A stretch of 64,000 bases of DNA, taken from contig SVFQ01000001.1 in NCBI GenBank assembly GCA_015056765.1, positions 186,001-250,000 on the forward strand, read 5' to 3'. Under the pieces are notes generated by a model. The model was not told the DNA's origin and ran no database searches. It saw only the letters and a program-made list of their open reading frames with translations. Position numbers and translations under genes: made by a program. The stretch comes from Lachnospiraceae bacterium (GTDB lineage: Bacteria; Bacillota; Clostridia; Lachnospirales; Lachnospiraceae). The number at the start of each line of letters is the position of its first letter. The first letter of the stretch is position 1. Below, in pieces: positions 1 through 6,751 of this stretch.

Positions 1-2
1 CG

Positions 3-2360
3 GATAGCAGGAATGTAACAGACATCACCTATGATGTACATGGTAATGTTAAAAAGATACAGTCAGGCTTTGGCGCATACAAAGCATTTCAGTATGGTCC
101 GGGTGGCGTTATGAATGAAGTTGCTGATGGACTTACCGGAAGAATTCTGGAAGGTCATGCGAAGTACTTTACCAGAAATAAACTTGGACAGATTACTTCT
201 GTTAGACATGCTTTTGGCAATCCTGGGGATGAGGAAGTCGAATCTTACACCTATGATAAACTGGGTCGACTTACTGAAATCTTAAAGGCAAGTACCTTAA
301 CACAGGATAAGGTAAAGGCACTATACCATTATGACGGCTTAGGAAATAGACTAAGCGAAAAAAGCTACGTAAATGATGTGTTACAGAAGACCATCAACTA
401 CAGTTATGATATATTTGGAAAACTGGTATCTAAAAATGATGGCAATAGAGAAGTACTGTTTGAATATGATAAATGTGGAAACGTGGTTCAGGAATCACGA
501 GCCGAGAAAAACGATTTCGGAGATATCGTAACTGTTCCGTCATGTTTCTATACCTATGGATGCAGGGGACTTCTTGAGTCTTCTAGGGATTTTGTAACAG
601 GTAAAACCTCAAGATATGTACAGGATAACTTAGGTATACTTCGAAGTAAAAACGTGGATGGAGAAAACTTTAAGTATCTTCCGGACTTTCTGCAAAGCAT
701 GAAAGGTGAGGTGGACAAAACTGCAGGAAGACCACTTCAGACTATCCTTCCAAGCGGAAAGGTCATGCGACACCTATATGCAGGCGACGAAAGGCTTGTG
801 AAGTGGATTACAGATCCGAAGAATAATACTTTGCAAAGAGTTAGCTGCATGACTGATTTCTATGATAGTAGCTGTATGTTTGGTTCAGCGTATGGAAATC
901 TGATTGCAGGATCTGAGTTTGATATCTGGGGAAAGGAAAGTGACTTTAGATATACTGGTACATATGAACTTGATGGCTTCGAACAAGAGGCATTGTCCGA
1001 ACTAAAATGTTTTGCCGGATATACTTATGACCCTGTGATGGAGAAGTACTTTGCTGGGGCAAGAGTATATGACCAGAACCTTGGACGATTCCTTGGCTAT
1101 GATCCGGTGAGAACCAGTTTCAACCGCTATACTTACTGTGAAAATGACCCGGTAAACCTTGTGGATCCAACAGGTGAGCTGTTTAAAGAAGCTGGGACAG
1201 GTGCCTTGGTTGGTGGCATGATTGGCGGTGGAAAGGAACTCATCCACCAGCTGGGAAATGGAGACTTTAAACCGAAAGACATCGCGTGGTCCTCTTTAGA
1301 AGGAGCAATCAGAGGTGCTGAAACCGTTGCACTATTAGACCCGACTCTCAATAAGGTATCAAGAAGTGCTATTAGAGCAATCTTGGATGGAGCTTTAAAT
1401 GCTGCACAGCAGGAACGCTACAATCATTATGTAGATTGGAGTGAAGTAGCAAAAGTAGCAGTAGAATCTGGCCTAGACCAGTTAGCCTTAGGAGAAGGAT
1501 ATTCTAAGGACATTAAGTCAGCTTTTAAGAGAGGAGCTCTTGCAGGTGCACTTGGTGGTGCAGTAGACTATGTATGGGACGTACTGGATGCTATTGCAGA
1601 TGAGCAGGCTAAGGGAGTTCGAAAGACAGCGCCAGTAGCTAATGTACCTTCTCAGGTGGGTGGTACCTATAGACCATCTAGTGCAGCATGTGTAGGCGGC
1701 AGTCCTATCCCGGCAGGACTTCAGCTCCCGGACCGTAAGGGCGGCTATGCAAAATCAGCTACAACCATCTCCGGAAATCAAGACTCAGACTTTAACCTGG
1801 CAGAATTTGGCAAAAGAGTAGCTGGTAGAGCAATAGAAGAGGCTGTATTTGCAGGTGGAAGCTATGGCGCTGGTAGAGTCATTGACAGAGCAGGTAGTGC
1901 GCTAAAGAGGTTCTATGCTTCCTCGGAATTGTATCAGAGATATGAGTATTACTCACCAATCAATCCGGGGCCATTGAATGAAACTGATGCAAATAGCTTT
2001 AGAAGTGCATCGTACACGGAAAAAGTATTAGGTAGAAAAACAACATTTTACAGAGTTTATTCTTCAGAGAAGAATAGAATAGGTCCATTTATGACTAGAA
2101 CAAAACAACGTGGAAGATTGCAGTCACAAATTGGATTGGCGCTTAATCCTATTTGGGGGAACAATGCAAGGTATGTCGAAAAAGTTGTTGTACCAAAGGG
2201 CGTAACAATTTATGAAGGATATGCGGCTCCGCAAGTGATAAACGGTGGTGCTGGTTTTCTAATAGGTGGAGAAAATCAAGTTTTTATTAAAAGGGAGGAT
2301 TTAAATCCAAAATGGTTCAAAAAAAGAATTGTGAATGTGATACAAGATATGCTACTTTAG
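3..2360 (+). CDS. RHS/YD-repeat polymorphic toxin, 5' end outside window
   Basis: The reading frame is open from the window edge, so the protein starts upstream; 785 residues are visible. YD repeats (for example ITYDVHGN, YTYDKLGRL, YHYDGLGNR) fill roughly the first 330 residues and would form the RHS shell. The core ends with a typical closing motif, NRYTYCENDPVNLVDPTG, encoded near 1120-1173. A glycine/alanine-rich linker follows to about 1950. The variable C-terminal domain begins near FYRVYSSEKNR and contains QSQIGLALNPIWGN, VPKGVTIYEGYAAPQ and GENQVFIK. Known RHS proteins release such C-terminal toxins into neighbouring cells. The layout of this tail recalls NAD-targeting (TNT or ADP-ribosyltransferase type) toxin tails, but I cannot assign an activity. 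The next gene overlaps the 3' end by 49 bases, the usual toxin/immunity arrangement. Confidence 0.9.
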   Translation, partial: DSRNVTDITYDVHGNVKKIQSGFGAYKAFQYGPGGVMNEVADGLTGRILEGHAKYFTRNKLGQITSVRHAFGNPGDEEVESYTYDKLGRLTEILKASTLTQDKVKALYHYDGLGNRLSEKSYVNDVLQKTINYSYDIFGKLVSKNDGNREVLFEYDKCGNVVQESRAEKNDFGDIVTVPSCFYTYGCRGLLESSRDFVTGKTSRYVQDNLGILRSKNVDGENFKYLPDFLQSMKGEVDKTAGRPLQTILPSGKVMRHLYAGDERLVKWITDPKNNTLQRVSCMTDFYDSSCMFGSAYGNLIAGSEFDIWGKESDFRYTGTYELDGFEQEALSELKCFAGYTYDPVMEKYFAGARVYDQNLGRFLGYDPVRTSFNRYTYCENDPVNLVDPTGELFKEAGTGALVGGMIGGGKELIHQLGNGDFKPKDIAWSSLEGAIRGAETVALLDPTLNKVSRSAIRAILDGALNAAQQERYNHYVDWSEVAKVAVESGLDQLALGEGYSKDIKSAFKRGALAGALGGAVDYVWDVLDAIADEQAKGVRKTAPVANVPSQVGGTYRPSSAACVGGSPIPAGLQLPDRKGGYAKSATTISGNQDSDFNLAEFGKRVAGRAIEEAVFAGGSYGAGRVIDRAGSALKRFYASSELYQRYEYYSPINPGPLNETDANSFRSASYTEKVLGRKTTFYRVYSSEKNRIGPFMTRTKQRGRLQSQIGLALNPIWGNNARYVEKVVVPKGVTIYEGYAAPQVINGGAGFLIGGENQVFIKREDLNPKWFKKRIVNVIQDMLL
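1569..1614 (+). repeat. RHS linker DNA duplicated downstream
   Basis: This 46-bp stretch inside the RHS linker (coding VWDVLDAIADEQAK) recurs at 4080-4125 with two mismatches. A shorter 12-bp part, GAGCAGGCTAAG (1602-1613), recurs again at 3259-3270. All copies are in direct orientation. Such shared linker DNA would allow recombination that swaps the toxin tail. Confidence 0.85.
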
Positions 2361-2659
2361 TTGAATCGCAGGTGGTGGCCAAAGAAGTTGAAGATTTTTT
2401 TAAAGAACAATTGGAGAAGGGTAACTTCGTTGATATTGAAGTAAAAGAACCATATTTCAGGTTTGATAGTGAACAGAAACACGTAGAGGATTTTGCATCT
2501 AAGTGGTACAAATGCACTATATGTGGCTGCCTGTGGGAATATGATAAGCTTGATTTCGACAGTGATAAAAGACGTGGATTTGTTAGGAAATTTCCCACGG
2601 GAGTTTATCGAGAGTGGAGCTATGAAGACTACAGAGAGTTGGTAAATCCAAAAAGTTAA
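2312..2659 (+). CDS. Probable immunity protein with zinc-ribbon cysteines (copy A)
   Basis: This 115-residue protein starts inside the 3' end of the RHS toxin gene (49-base overlap), the position expected for the cognate immunity gene. A GGGAGG sequence sits 12 bases upstream of the ATG. It has C7-x-C9 near the N-terminus and C68-x2-C71-x-C73 within WYKCTICGCLWEY, which could bind zinc. No signal peptide or membrane segment is visible, consistent with cytoplasmic neutralisation of the toxin. A clear paralogue lies at 4773-5096 with the same cysteines at the same positions. I do not recognise a named immunity family, so the role is inferred from position and pairing. Confidence 0.8.
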   Translation: MVQKKNCECDTRYATLVESQVVAKEVEDFFKEQLEKGNFVDIEVKEPYFRFDSEQKHVEDFASKWYKCTICGCLWEYDKLDFDSDKRRGFVRKFPTGVYREWSYEDYRELVNPKS

Positions 2660-2680
2660 CGGTTTATGTGATTGAAACGG

Positions 2681-2704
2681 GCGGTCTAGGGGAATCTAGA
2701 CCGC
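2681..2704 (+). terminator. Hairpin after immunity copy A
   Basis: A perfect 9-bp stem, GCGGTCTAG/CTAGACCGC, with a 6-base loop, 21 bases after the stop codon. The U-tract is short (TTTG), so it is a weak terminator or a boundary hairpin. A decayed relative (TCTAGA/TCTAGA stem) is at 3196-3211. Confidence 0.6.
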
Positions 2705-2803
2705 TTTGAAAATCCATATTTATTATCCACGGTCAGCGGCAAACTTGAAACTTCTATTGTAATATCAGATGAGTTTGGTCGTATCAAAGACGAAATAAAA
2801 AAA

Positions 2804-3091
2804 ATGTATCTTGAAATTGAGTACATCCTTATTTCACTACATCGTATGGGATCCTATTATGTTGATAACGGGACATTAGAGGACTACTATAGGGAGACGA
2901 CAATGTTTATTGATAATAGTGAAGTATGTGACAGATTGGCCAAAATAAGAGCACTTTTAGATACTTACCTTGATCCTAGCTGCTCTGAAAAAGAAATGGA
3001 GCAGTTTGAAGACTTGTGTGAAAATCTTCCTAAATGGAGAAAACCTGGCGATTTCACTAGGGAAAAATGGTTACAACGAACTATTAGATAG
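2804..3091 (+). CDS. Small orphan immunity-like protein, probably 5'-truncated (copy B')
   Basis: This 95-residue acidic protein has no recognised family name. It is homologous by eye to the protein at 4194-4571: shared features are ILISL..GSYYVD versus LISSL..GSCYID, then CDRLAKIRALL versus LDRLSYLRGVL, and WRKPGDFTREKWL versus WEKPGDYSTEKWL. The frame is open upstream back to 2690, and the extra residues (TSIVISDEFGRIKDEIKK) align with the N-terminus of the paralogue, but no ATG, GTG or TTG exists there and no good ribosome site precedes 2804. This suggests the original start was lost by recombination. It may no longer be expressed, or may start at an unusual codon. Confidence 0.6.
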   Translation: MYLEIEYILISLHRMGSYYVDNGTLEDYYRETTMFIDNSEVCDRLAKIRALLDTYLDPSCSEKEMEQFEDLCENLPKWRKPGDFTREKWLQRTIR

Positions 3092-3443
3092 AAAATTGTT
3101 ATGTTTTAATGGATAGGGAAATGTGTATGTAATAAGTGAAGTTTTTGGGGAATTCATAATATTGAGTTTCGCGTGAATTGAGATGGAGAAAGCGGTCTAG
3201 AGAAATCTAGATGCCTAATACTAACTAAATTATCAATTTAAAGGAGGAAGGCGTTTGGGAGCAGGCTAAGACGTCTTTCTTTTATCCATATAGTAGCTGC
3301 ATGAGCGGAGGCATATAGAAGGCTTGAAAAACTAGAACGTGAAGAGTATGTTCATAGAAGGCTATTACAGAATAAGAATAAGTTTAATGAGGTAGAAATA
3401 AAACATCAGATAGCATATATTAACAGTCTTAGGAGTAGGTATA
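3092..3443 (+). other. Cassette boundary region without intact gene
   Basis: About 350 bases between two small genes. It holds a decayed copy of the cassette hairpin (3191-3214), a strong GGAGG at 3243-3247 with no matching gene, a 12-bp piece of RHS linker DNA (3259-3270) and a toxin-tail-like frame leading into the next gene (listed separately). Confidence 0.5.
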
Positions 3444-3451
3444 ATGTCTAA
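3259..3451 (+). pseudogene. Remnant of a displaced RHS toxin tail
   Basis: The segment begins with GAGCAGGCTAAG, identical to DNA in the linker of the intact RHS gene (coding EQAK). From 3305 a 48-codon frame without a start codon reads AEAYRRLEKLEREEYV and ends at a TAA (3449-3451). That stop overlaps the ATG of the next gene at 3444, the same overlap style as toxin and immunity genes. Linker and tail are in different frames, so a frameshift or deletion separates them. No toxin family is recognisable. Confidence 0.4.
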
Positions 3452-3971
3452 ATATTATAAGGAAAAGAGCATACCAAATCAGACTAACCTTAGTCCAGAA
3501 GAAGTTAGGGATGTTGCAGAGAGATTTGCGAAAAAAAAAGAATGTGTTTTAGAAGATGCAGAGCTACTTTATGATGAGGATGATGAAGACGTTAATGCTC
3601 CAGTTTGGCTTATTAGGATGACAACTAAAAGTATGGAGGGTTCATCTATAGATGACAATTATGTTTGGTTGGCCATAAGTGACAATACAGGGGAACCTGT
3701 GTTTACCCAACACATCGGCGGCAAGAACTATCTAGACAAAGATGGAAAAGTAGTTATTTCTATAGAAGACTTCTATAAGTTATTTGTTGTAGGAAGGCTT
3801 ACCCCGAAGGAGATTGTATGCAAACTCGGAGAGTATTCTTTAGCAGGAATGGAAAGCTTAAACCAGCAGATTATTGTAAGTAGAATTGAGAAAATTCGAG
3901 AAAACATTCCAAAGAGAAAACAAAAAAAGGAAATTGAACAGTTATTTCAAGCGCATTTAAAGATGAAGTGA
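3444..3971 (+). CDS. Unrecognised protein, possible orphan immunity protein (type C)
   Basis: A 175-residue soluble, charged protein with no signal peptide or membrane segment. The N-terminal half has an acidic stretch (LLYDEDDEDVNAPVW) followed by a beta-rich part (DNYVWLAISDNTGEPVFTQH); the C-terminal half is helical and ends very lysine-rich (IPKRKQKKEIEQLF). It does not resemble the A or B families of this region. Its ATG overlaps the stop of a toxin-tail-like remnant and it is followed by a hairpin, so it fits the pattern of toxin-tail/immunity cassettes displaced behind an RHS gene. Function is inferred only from this context. Confidence 0.6.
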   Translation: MSKYYKEKSIPNQTNLSPEEVRDVAERFAKKKECVLEDAELLYDEDDEDVNAPVWLIRMTTKSMEGSSIDDNYVWLAISDNTGEPVFTQHIGGKNYLDKDGKVVISIEDFYKLFVVGRLTPKEIVCKLGEYSLAGMESLNQQIIVSRIEKIRENIPKRKQKKEIEQLFQAHLKMK

Positions 3972-4044
3972 AACCAGAAAATGGGATTCTGAAGATTGAC
4001 GAGAGTTTTTTGAGCCTCTACACAAAACTCGATAACAATGATGA

Positions 4045-4070
4045 GGTAGCCTAGGAAGACCTAGGCTATC
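4045..4070 (+). terminator. Hairpin after type C gene
   Basis: An 11-bp stem GGTAGCCTAGG/CCTAGGCTATC with one G-T pair and an AAGA loop, followed by TTTAAAA. It closes the cassette and lies just upstream of the copied RHS linker at 4080. Confidence 0.6.
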
Positions 4071-4079
4071 TTTAAAAGG

Positions 4080-4172
4080 TATGTATGGGACGTACTGGAT
4101 GCTGTCGCAGATGAGCAGGCTAAGGCTTTGTCAAGAATTGAAGTGGAAAGAAGATATCGACTAAAACGGTGA
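4080..4172 (+). pseudogene. RHS linker fragment plus truncated toxin tail
   Basis: In the RHS frame this reads VWDVLDAVADEQAK, matching the intact gene at 1569-1614 with two base changes, then diverges to ALSRIEVERRYRLKR and stops at TGA 4170-4172. It has no start codon. It is what remains of an alternative RHS C-terminal end, sitting directly in front of the immunity-like gene at 4194. Confidence 0.7.
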
Positions 4173-4193
4173 AAGGAGATATAAAGATTAAAA

Positions 4194-4571
4194 ATGCAGA
4201 ATTCTTTAAGAGAAGGGGATAAAGAAATTACTTTATCTTATAAAAAAACCGAAAAGGCAATATTGGAATTAGATTTTCTTATTAGTTCTTTGGACAAAAT
4301 CGGAAGTTGCTATATCGATAAGAAACGAGAGTTATGTGCAGAGGAATTATTACATTTTATTGAAAAGAGTGATGTTCTAGATAGGCTATCATATTTAAGG
4401 GGGGTACTAATTAAAGAGTATAATAAAGCAAGGGGCCTTGATGAATCATTGTTTGAAGCCGAGGAAAACCAAGTGTGCTGGGAAAAACCAGGTGATTATT
4501 CAACAGAAAAATGGCTGAAAGATGAGGATGTATTTGAGGACCCCAGCCTAGTGAAAGAGAGGCGTTGTTGA
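4194..4571 (+). CDS. Orphan immunity-like protein (copy B)
   Basis: A 125-residue acidic, probably helical cytoplasmic protein. It is the longer paralogue of the protein at 2804-3091; the shared core runs from ILELDFLISSLDKIGSCYID through LDRLSYLRGVL to WEKPGDYSTEKWL. An AAAGGAGA site lies about 14 bases upstream of the ATG. It follows a truncated RHS tail and precedes a hairpin, so it forms one displaced cassette. No family name is recognised; an immunity role is inferred from the neighbourhood and from the duplication. Confidence 0.65.
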   Translation: MQNSLREGDKEITLSYKKTEKAILELDFLISSLDKIGSCYIDKKRELCAEELLHFIEKSDVLDRLSYLRGVLIKEYNKARGLDESLFEAEENQVCWEKPGDYSTEKWLKDEDVFEDPSLVKERRC

Positions 4572-4633
4572 AAACAAGAGTATTGGCTAATGAAGGAGAG
4601 CACGAAGAAATAACTACTTCCTAGACGATAGAA

Positions 4634-4660
4634 AATGGTCCGGAGAAAATCCGGACCATT
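4634..4660 (+). terminator. Hairpin after immunity copy B
   Basis: A perfect 11-bp stem AATGGTCCGGA/TCCGGACCATT with a GAAAA loop, followed by TCTT. Sequence differs from the other cassette hairpins, so each cassette carries its own. Confidence 0.65.
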
Positions 4661-4677
4661 TCTTACTATATAGATAG

Positions 4678-4785
4678 AGCTACAGGAAAAGAAGCAAGGA
4701 AAGATGTGCCGAAGACATAGTCTTTGATGCATTGGGCGGAAATCAGGTATATATCAAAAAGGTGAAAGGAAAGTGGTTTCAATGA
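4678..4785 (+). pseudogene. C-terminal remnant of an RHS toxin related to the intact one
   Basis: A frame without a start reads ...AEDIVFDALGGNQVYIKK and ends VKGKWFQ-stop at 4783-4785. It matches the end of the intact toxin (GGENQVFIKREDLNPKWFKK) in the GGxNQVxIK and KWF elements. It overlaps the start of immunity copy A' by 13 bases, as the intact toxin overlaps copy A. This is the tail of a homologous toxin whose front has been deleted. Confidence 0.65.
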
Positions 4786-5096
4786 GAAAATGTGAGTGTA
4801 ATACAATATTAACATCAAAACATTTGTCGATTTATGAAGCTGAAGAGATAGAGAAACTACTTTCAGAACTTGTTAAAAAGAGAATTCTTAAAAAAACTCA
4901 TCCATTGAGAGTGGTGGCGTATTTTCGCATGGAGATTATGGAAGATGAATACCAAAGTAGAAGATGGTATAGATGCCGGAAGTGTGGATGCATATGGGAG
5001 TATCATATACCTTGCGAAAAAGGAGGTGCCTGGATACGACAGTTTGAGGATGGGAAATATCCTAAATGGACAATCGAGGATTTTCGAGAGTGGTAA
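4773..5096 (+). CDS. Orphan zinc-ribbon immunity protein (copy A')
   Basis: This 107-residue protein is a paralogue of the immunity protein at 2312-2659. Cysteines 7, 9, 68, 71 and 73 and the WY at 65-66 fall at identical positions (RKCECN; WYRCRKCGCIWEY), and the C-termini match (GKYPKWTIEDFREW versus GVYREWSYEDYREL). The GTG start at 4773 aligns with the ATG of copy A and has an AAAGGTGAAAGG site; an ATG at 4782 is an alternative. It follows the remnant of a related toxin tail, so it probably protects against an ancestral or sibling toxin. Exact specificity is unknown. Confidence 0.75.
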   Translation: MVSMRKCECNTILTSKHLSIYEAEEIEKLLSELVKKRILKKTHPLRVVAYFRMEIMEDEYQSRRWYRCRKCGCIWEYHIPCEKGGAWIRQFEDGKYPKWTIEDFREW

Positions 5097-5132
5097 AGAA
5101 GACTATATATCATCCATAGAGTAAAGAGTGTG

Positions 5133-5161
5133 ACGGCCCTGAGAATTCAGGGCCGTTTTTC
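5133..5161 (+). terminator. Strong terminator closing the RHS cassette region
   Basis: A 10-bp stem ACGGCCCTGA/TCAGGGCCGT with a GAAT loop followed by TTTTT, 36 bases after the last immunity gene. This is a convincing intrinsic terminator. Confidence 0.85.
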
Positions 5162-5175
5162 ATAGTTTTAGTTAA

Positions 5176-5322
5176 GCGGTGCAGAATGATAATATCGCTT
5201 ATAACCCGCGGAAACTAAACATCTTTGGTAAAGATTCACAAATCTGCGCTCGATATTTCTACAAACGTAAATTGGGCATTCCTGAAATTACAGTCTTTAC
5301 TTTGGATTTAAAGCAATTATAA
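5176..5322 (+). pseudogene. Short coding relic, unrecognised
   Basis: A 48-codon open frame reads ...NPRKLNIFGKDSQICARYF, then YKRKLGIPEITVF, and ends at TAA 5320-5322. A GTG at 5179 is the only possible start and lacks a ribosome site. The amino-acid mix looks protein-like, so it may be the 3' end of a deleted gene. I cannot name the family. Confidence 0.3.
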
Positions 5323-5389
5323 TGAGTCTTACCGGTAAGGTAGAGAGGTGATTCTGAAGTGTTTTTTTGGAAACTGGTAAAAAAGCCTC

Positions 5390-5418
5390 TTTACAAATAA
5401 GAACGTGCGTTCTATACT
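5390..5418 (+). promoter_or_regulatory. Sigma-A promoter with a LexA-like box in the spacer
   Basis: TTTACA (5390-5395) and TATACT (5413-5418) are separated by exactly 17 bases. The spacer contains GAACGTGCGTTC (5401-5412), which matches the Gram-positive LexA/DinR pattern GAAC-N4-GTTC. A second palindrome, TGTTCGAACA (5424-5433), lies at the probable transcription start. The next gene downstream is the DUF1906 gene, about 170 bases away; a 22-codon frame at 5446-5514 in between has no clear ribosome site. The rest of 5161-5593 shows no intact gene. Confidence 0.6.
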
Positions 5419-5593
5419 AAAACTGTTCGAACAAAGCAGTGCAGGATGTGTAATCATATCTGGCTACTGCGTAAAAAGCGACATGCTATGTCGTGGTATT
5501 CACTTATTCCCTAACTTAGAATTAAAGTATCAAAACTAGTTTTGTACAGAAATCTCGAGAGATAGAAAGTTACTTAAATTCTAGGAGGATAAG

Positions 5594-6232
5594 ATGAATA
5601 CAGAAGATATGAAAAAAGAAAGGGCTTGTGATACATGCACAAGACTGACTCCGGAGACCGCGGACAAGCTGAAGAAAGAAGGCTATACAGATGTTGGGAG
5701 ATATCTAACCAACTGCAAAGGCCCTAAGGCTCTGGATAAAAAAATAACCGAGGAAGAGAAAAGGCTTTTCCAAGAATTCGGGCTTAAGGTGTTTCCCATA
5801 TTTCAGAAGTCTGGTCGTAGGGCGGCTTACTTCACTGGTGAGCAAGGCTTGCGAGATGCTACTGAAGCGAAAACTGCCAAAGAGCAAATGGGTTTTAATC
5901 CTGATGCTGTTGTATTTTTTGCAGTGGATTATGATGCAACTCTTTCCGATATTAGAGGACACATTGTTCCATATTTTAGAGCAATTATAAGTGTGTTGAA
6001 ACCAGATTCCGTGGGTGTGTACGGATCAAGGATGGTGTGTCTTGAACTAGAAAAGGAAGGACTTGCAGCCGTAAGCTTTGTGGCAGACATGTCTCATGGA
6101 TATGGAGGCAATAAGGGAAAGCCGATGCCAAAGAATTGGGCATATGCCCAGATAAAAGGTAACAAAGTAGGTAGTTTATGCATCGATGAATGCGTAAAAT
6201 CCGAAAGGGCTACCGCGTTCATCCCAGCATAG
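5594..6232 (+). CDS. DUF1906 (Rv2525c-like, glycoside-hydrolase-like) protein
   Basis: The 212-residue protein matches the DUF1906 pattern: GYTDVGRYLTN near residue 30, FPIFQKSG, YFTGEQGL, VVFFAVDYDAT around residue 105, VGVYGSR, and NWAYAQIKG near the C-terminus. Members have a TIM-barrel resembling GH25-type hydrolases and are linked to cell-wall glycans, but the reaction is not established. No signal peptide is visible, so if it acts outside the cell its export route is unclear. AGGAGG lies 6 bases before the ATG. It follows the LexA-like promoter and precedes a small XRE regulator, in the accessory region next to the RHS locus. Confidence 0.8.
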   Translation: MNTEDMKKERACDTCTRLTPETADKLKKEGYTDVGRYLTNCKGPKALDKKITEEEKRLFQEFGLKVFPIFQKSGRRAAYFTGEQGLRDATEAKTAKEQMGFNPDAVVFFAVDYDATLSDIRGHIVPYFRAIISVLKPDSVGVYGSRMVCLELEKEGLAAVSFVADMSHGYGGNKGKPMPKNWAYAQIKGNKVGSLCIDECVKSERATAFIPA

Positions 6233-6265
6233 ACAGAATTGTTTTGACAGAAGAGGGAGAACATC

Positions 6266-6706
6266 ATGGAAAACGAAAACAAGATAATCAATACTTTAGA
6301 ATATGCAGATGAAGTAATAAGGATTTTGCAAGGACTGCCGGAGGTATTTCCGATGGCACTAGATTATTTGCTGAATCTGAAGAAGAAAAGCGAGGATTTG
6401 ACGGAGGAAGAGATAGCAGAAAGAGCAGATGTAGATGTGAGAACCATACAGCGGCTGAGAACAGATGAAGGACAGAATCCGAGTATGGAGATAGTGATAC
6501 AGCTTTGTGTTGCGATGGAACTGCCGATAGACATCAGTGAGAAGCTGATGGAGAAAAGCGGACATCGTTTTAAGACGACACGCAAGGATTTTATCTATCA
6601 TATGCTGCTAAGACATTTTGCTACGGGAAATTTGAAAGCTGCCAATAAGTATTTGATATCACAAGGATTACTACCACTTGGTAAAACAGCAAAGAAAGCC
6701 ATTTGA
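6266..6706 (+). CDS. XRE-family helix-turn-helix regulator
   Basis: A 146-residue DNA-binding protein. The helix-turn-helix spans about residues 49-85: LTEEEIAERADVDVRTIQRL for the two helices, followed by NPSMEIVIQLCVAMELP, the usual continuation of XRE domains. The C-terminal part (FIYHMLLRHFATGNLKAANKYL) may be for dimerisation or ligand sensing. GAGGGAGAA precedes the ATG. It lies 33 bases after the DUF1906 gene on the same strand, so the two are probably co-transcribed. The target is unknown. The stop codon overlaps the -35 box of the T-box promoter. Confidence 0.8.
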   Translation: MENENKIINTLEYADEVIRILQGLPEVFPMALDYLLNLKKKSEDLTEEEIAERADVDVRTIQRLRTDEGQNPSMEIVIQLCVAMELPIDISEKLMEKSGHRFKTTRKDFIYHMLLRHFATGNLKAANKYLISQGLLPLGKTAKKAI

Positions 6707-6731
6707 CTTTTCGCACCAAACTTGCTACCAT
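6703..6731 (+). promoter_or_regulatory. Promoter of the proS T-box leader
   Basis: TTGACT (6703-6708), 17-base spacer, TACCAT (6726-6731). It sits just upstream of the T-box and overlaps the end of the XRE gene. Confidence 0.55.
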
Positions 6732-6751
6732 TTTCAATACATATACGACGT

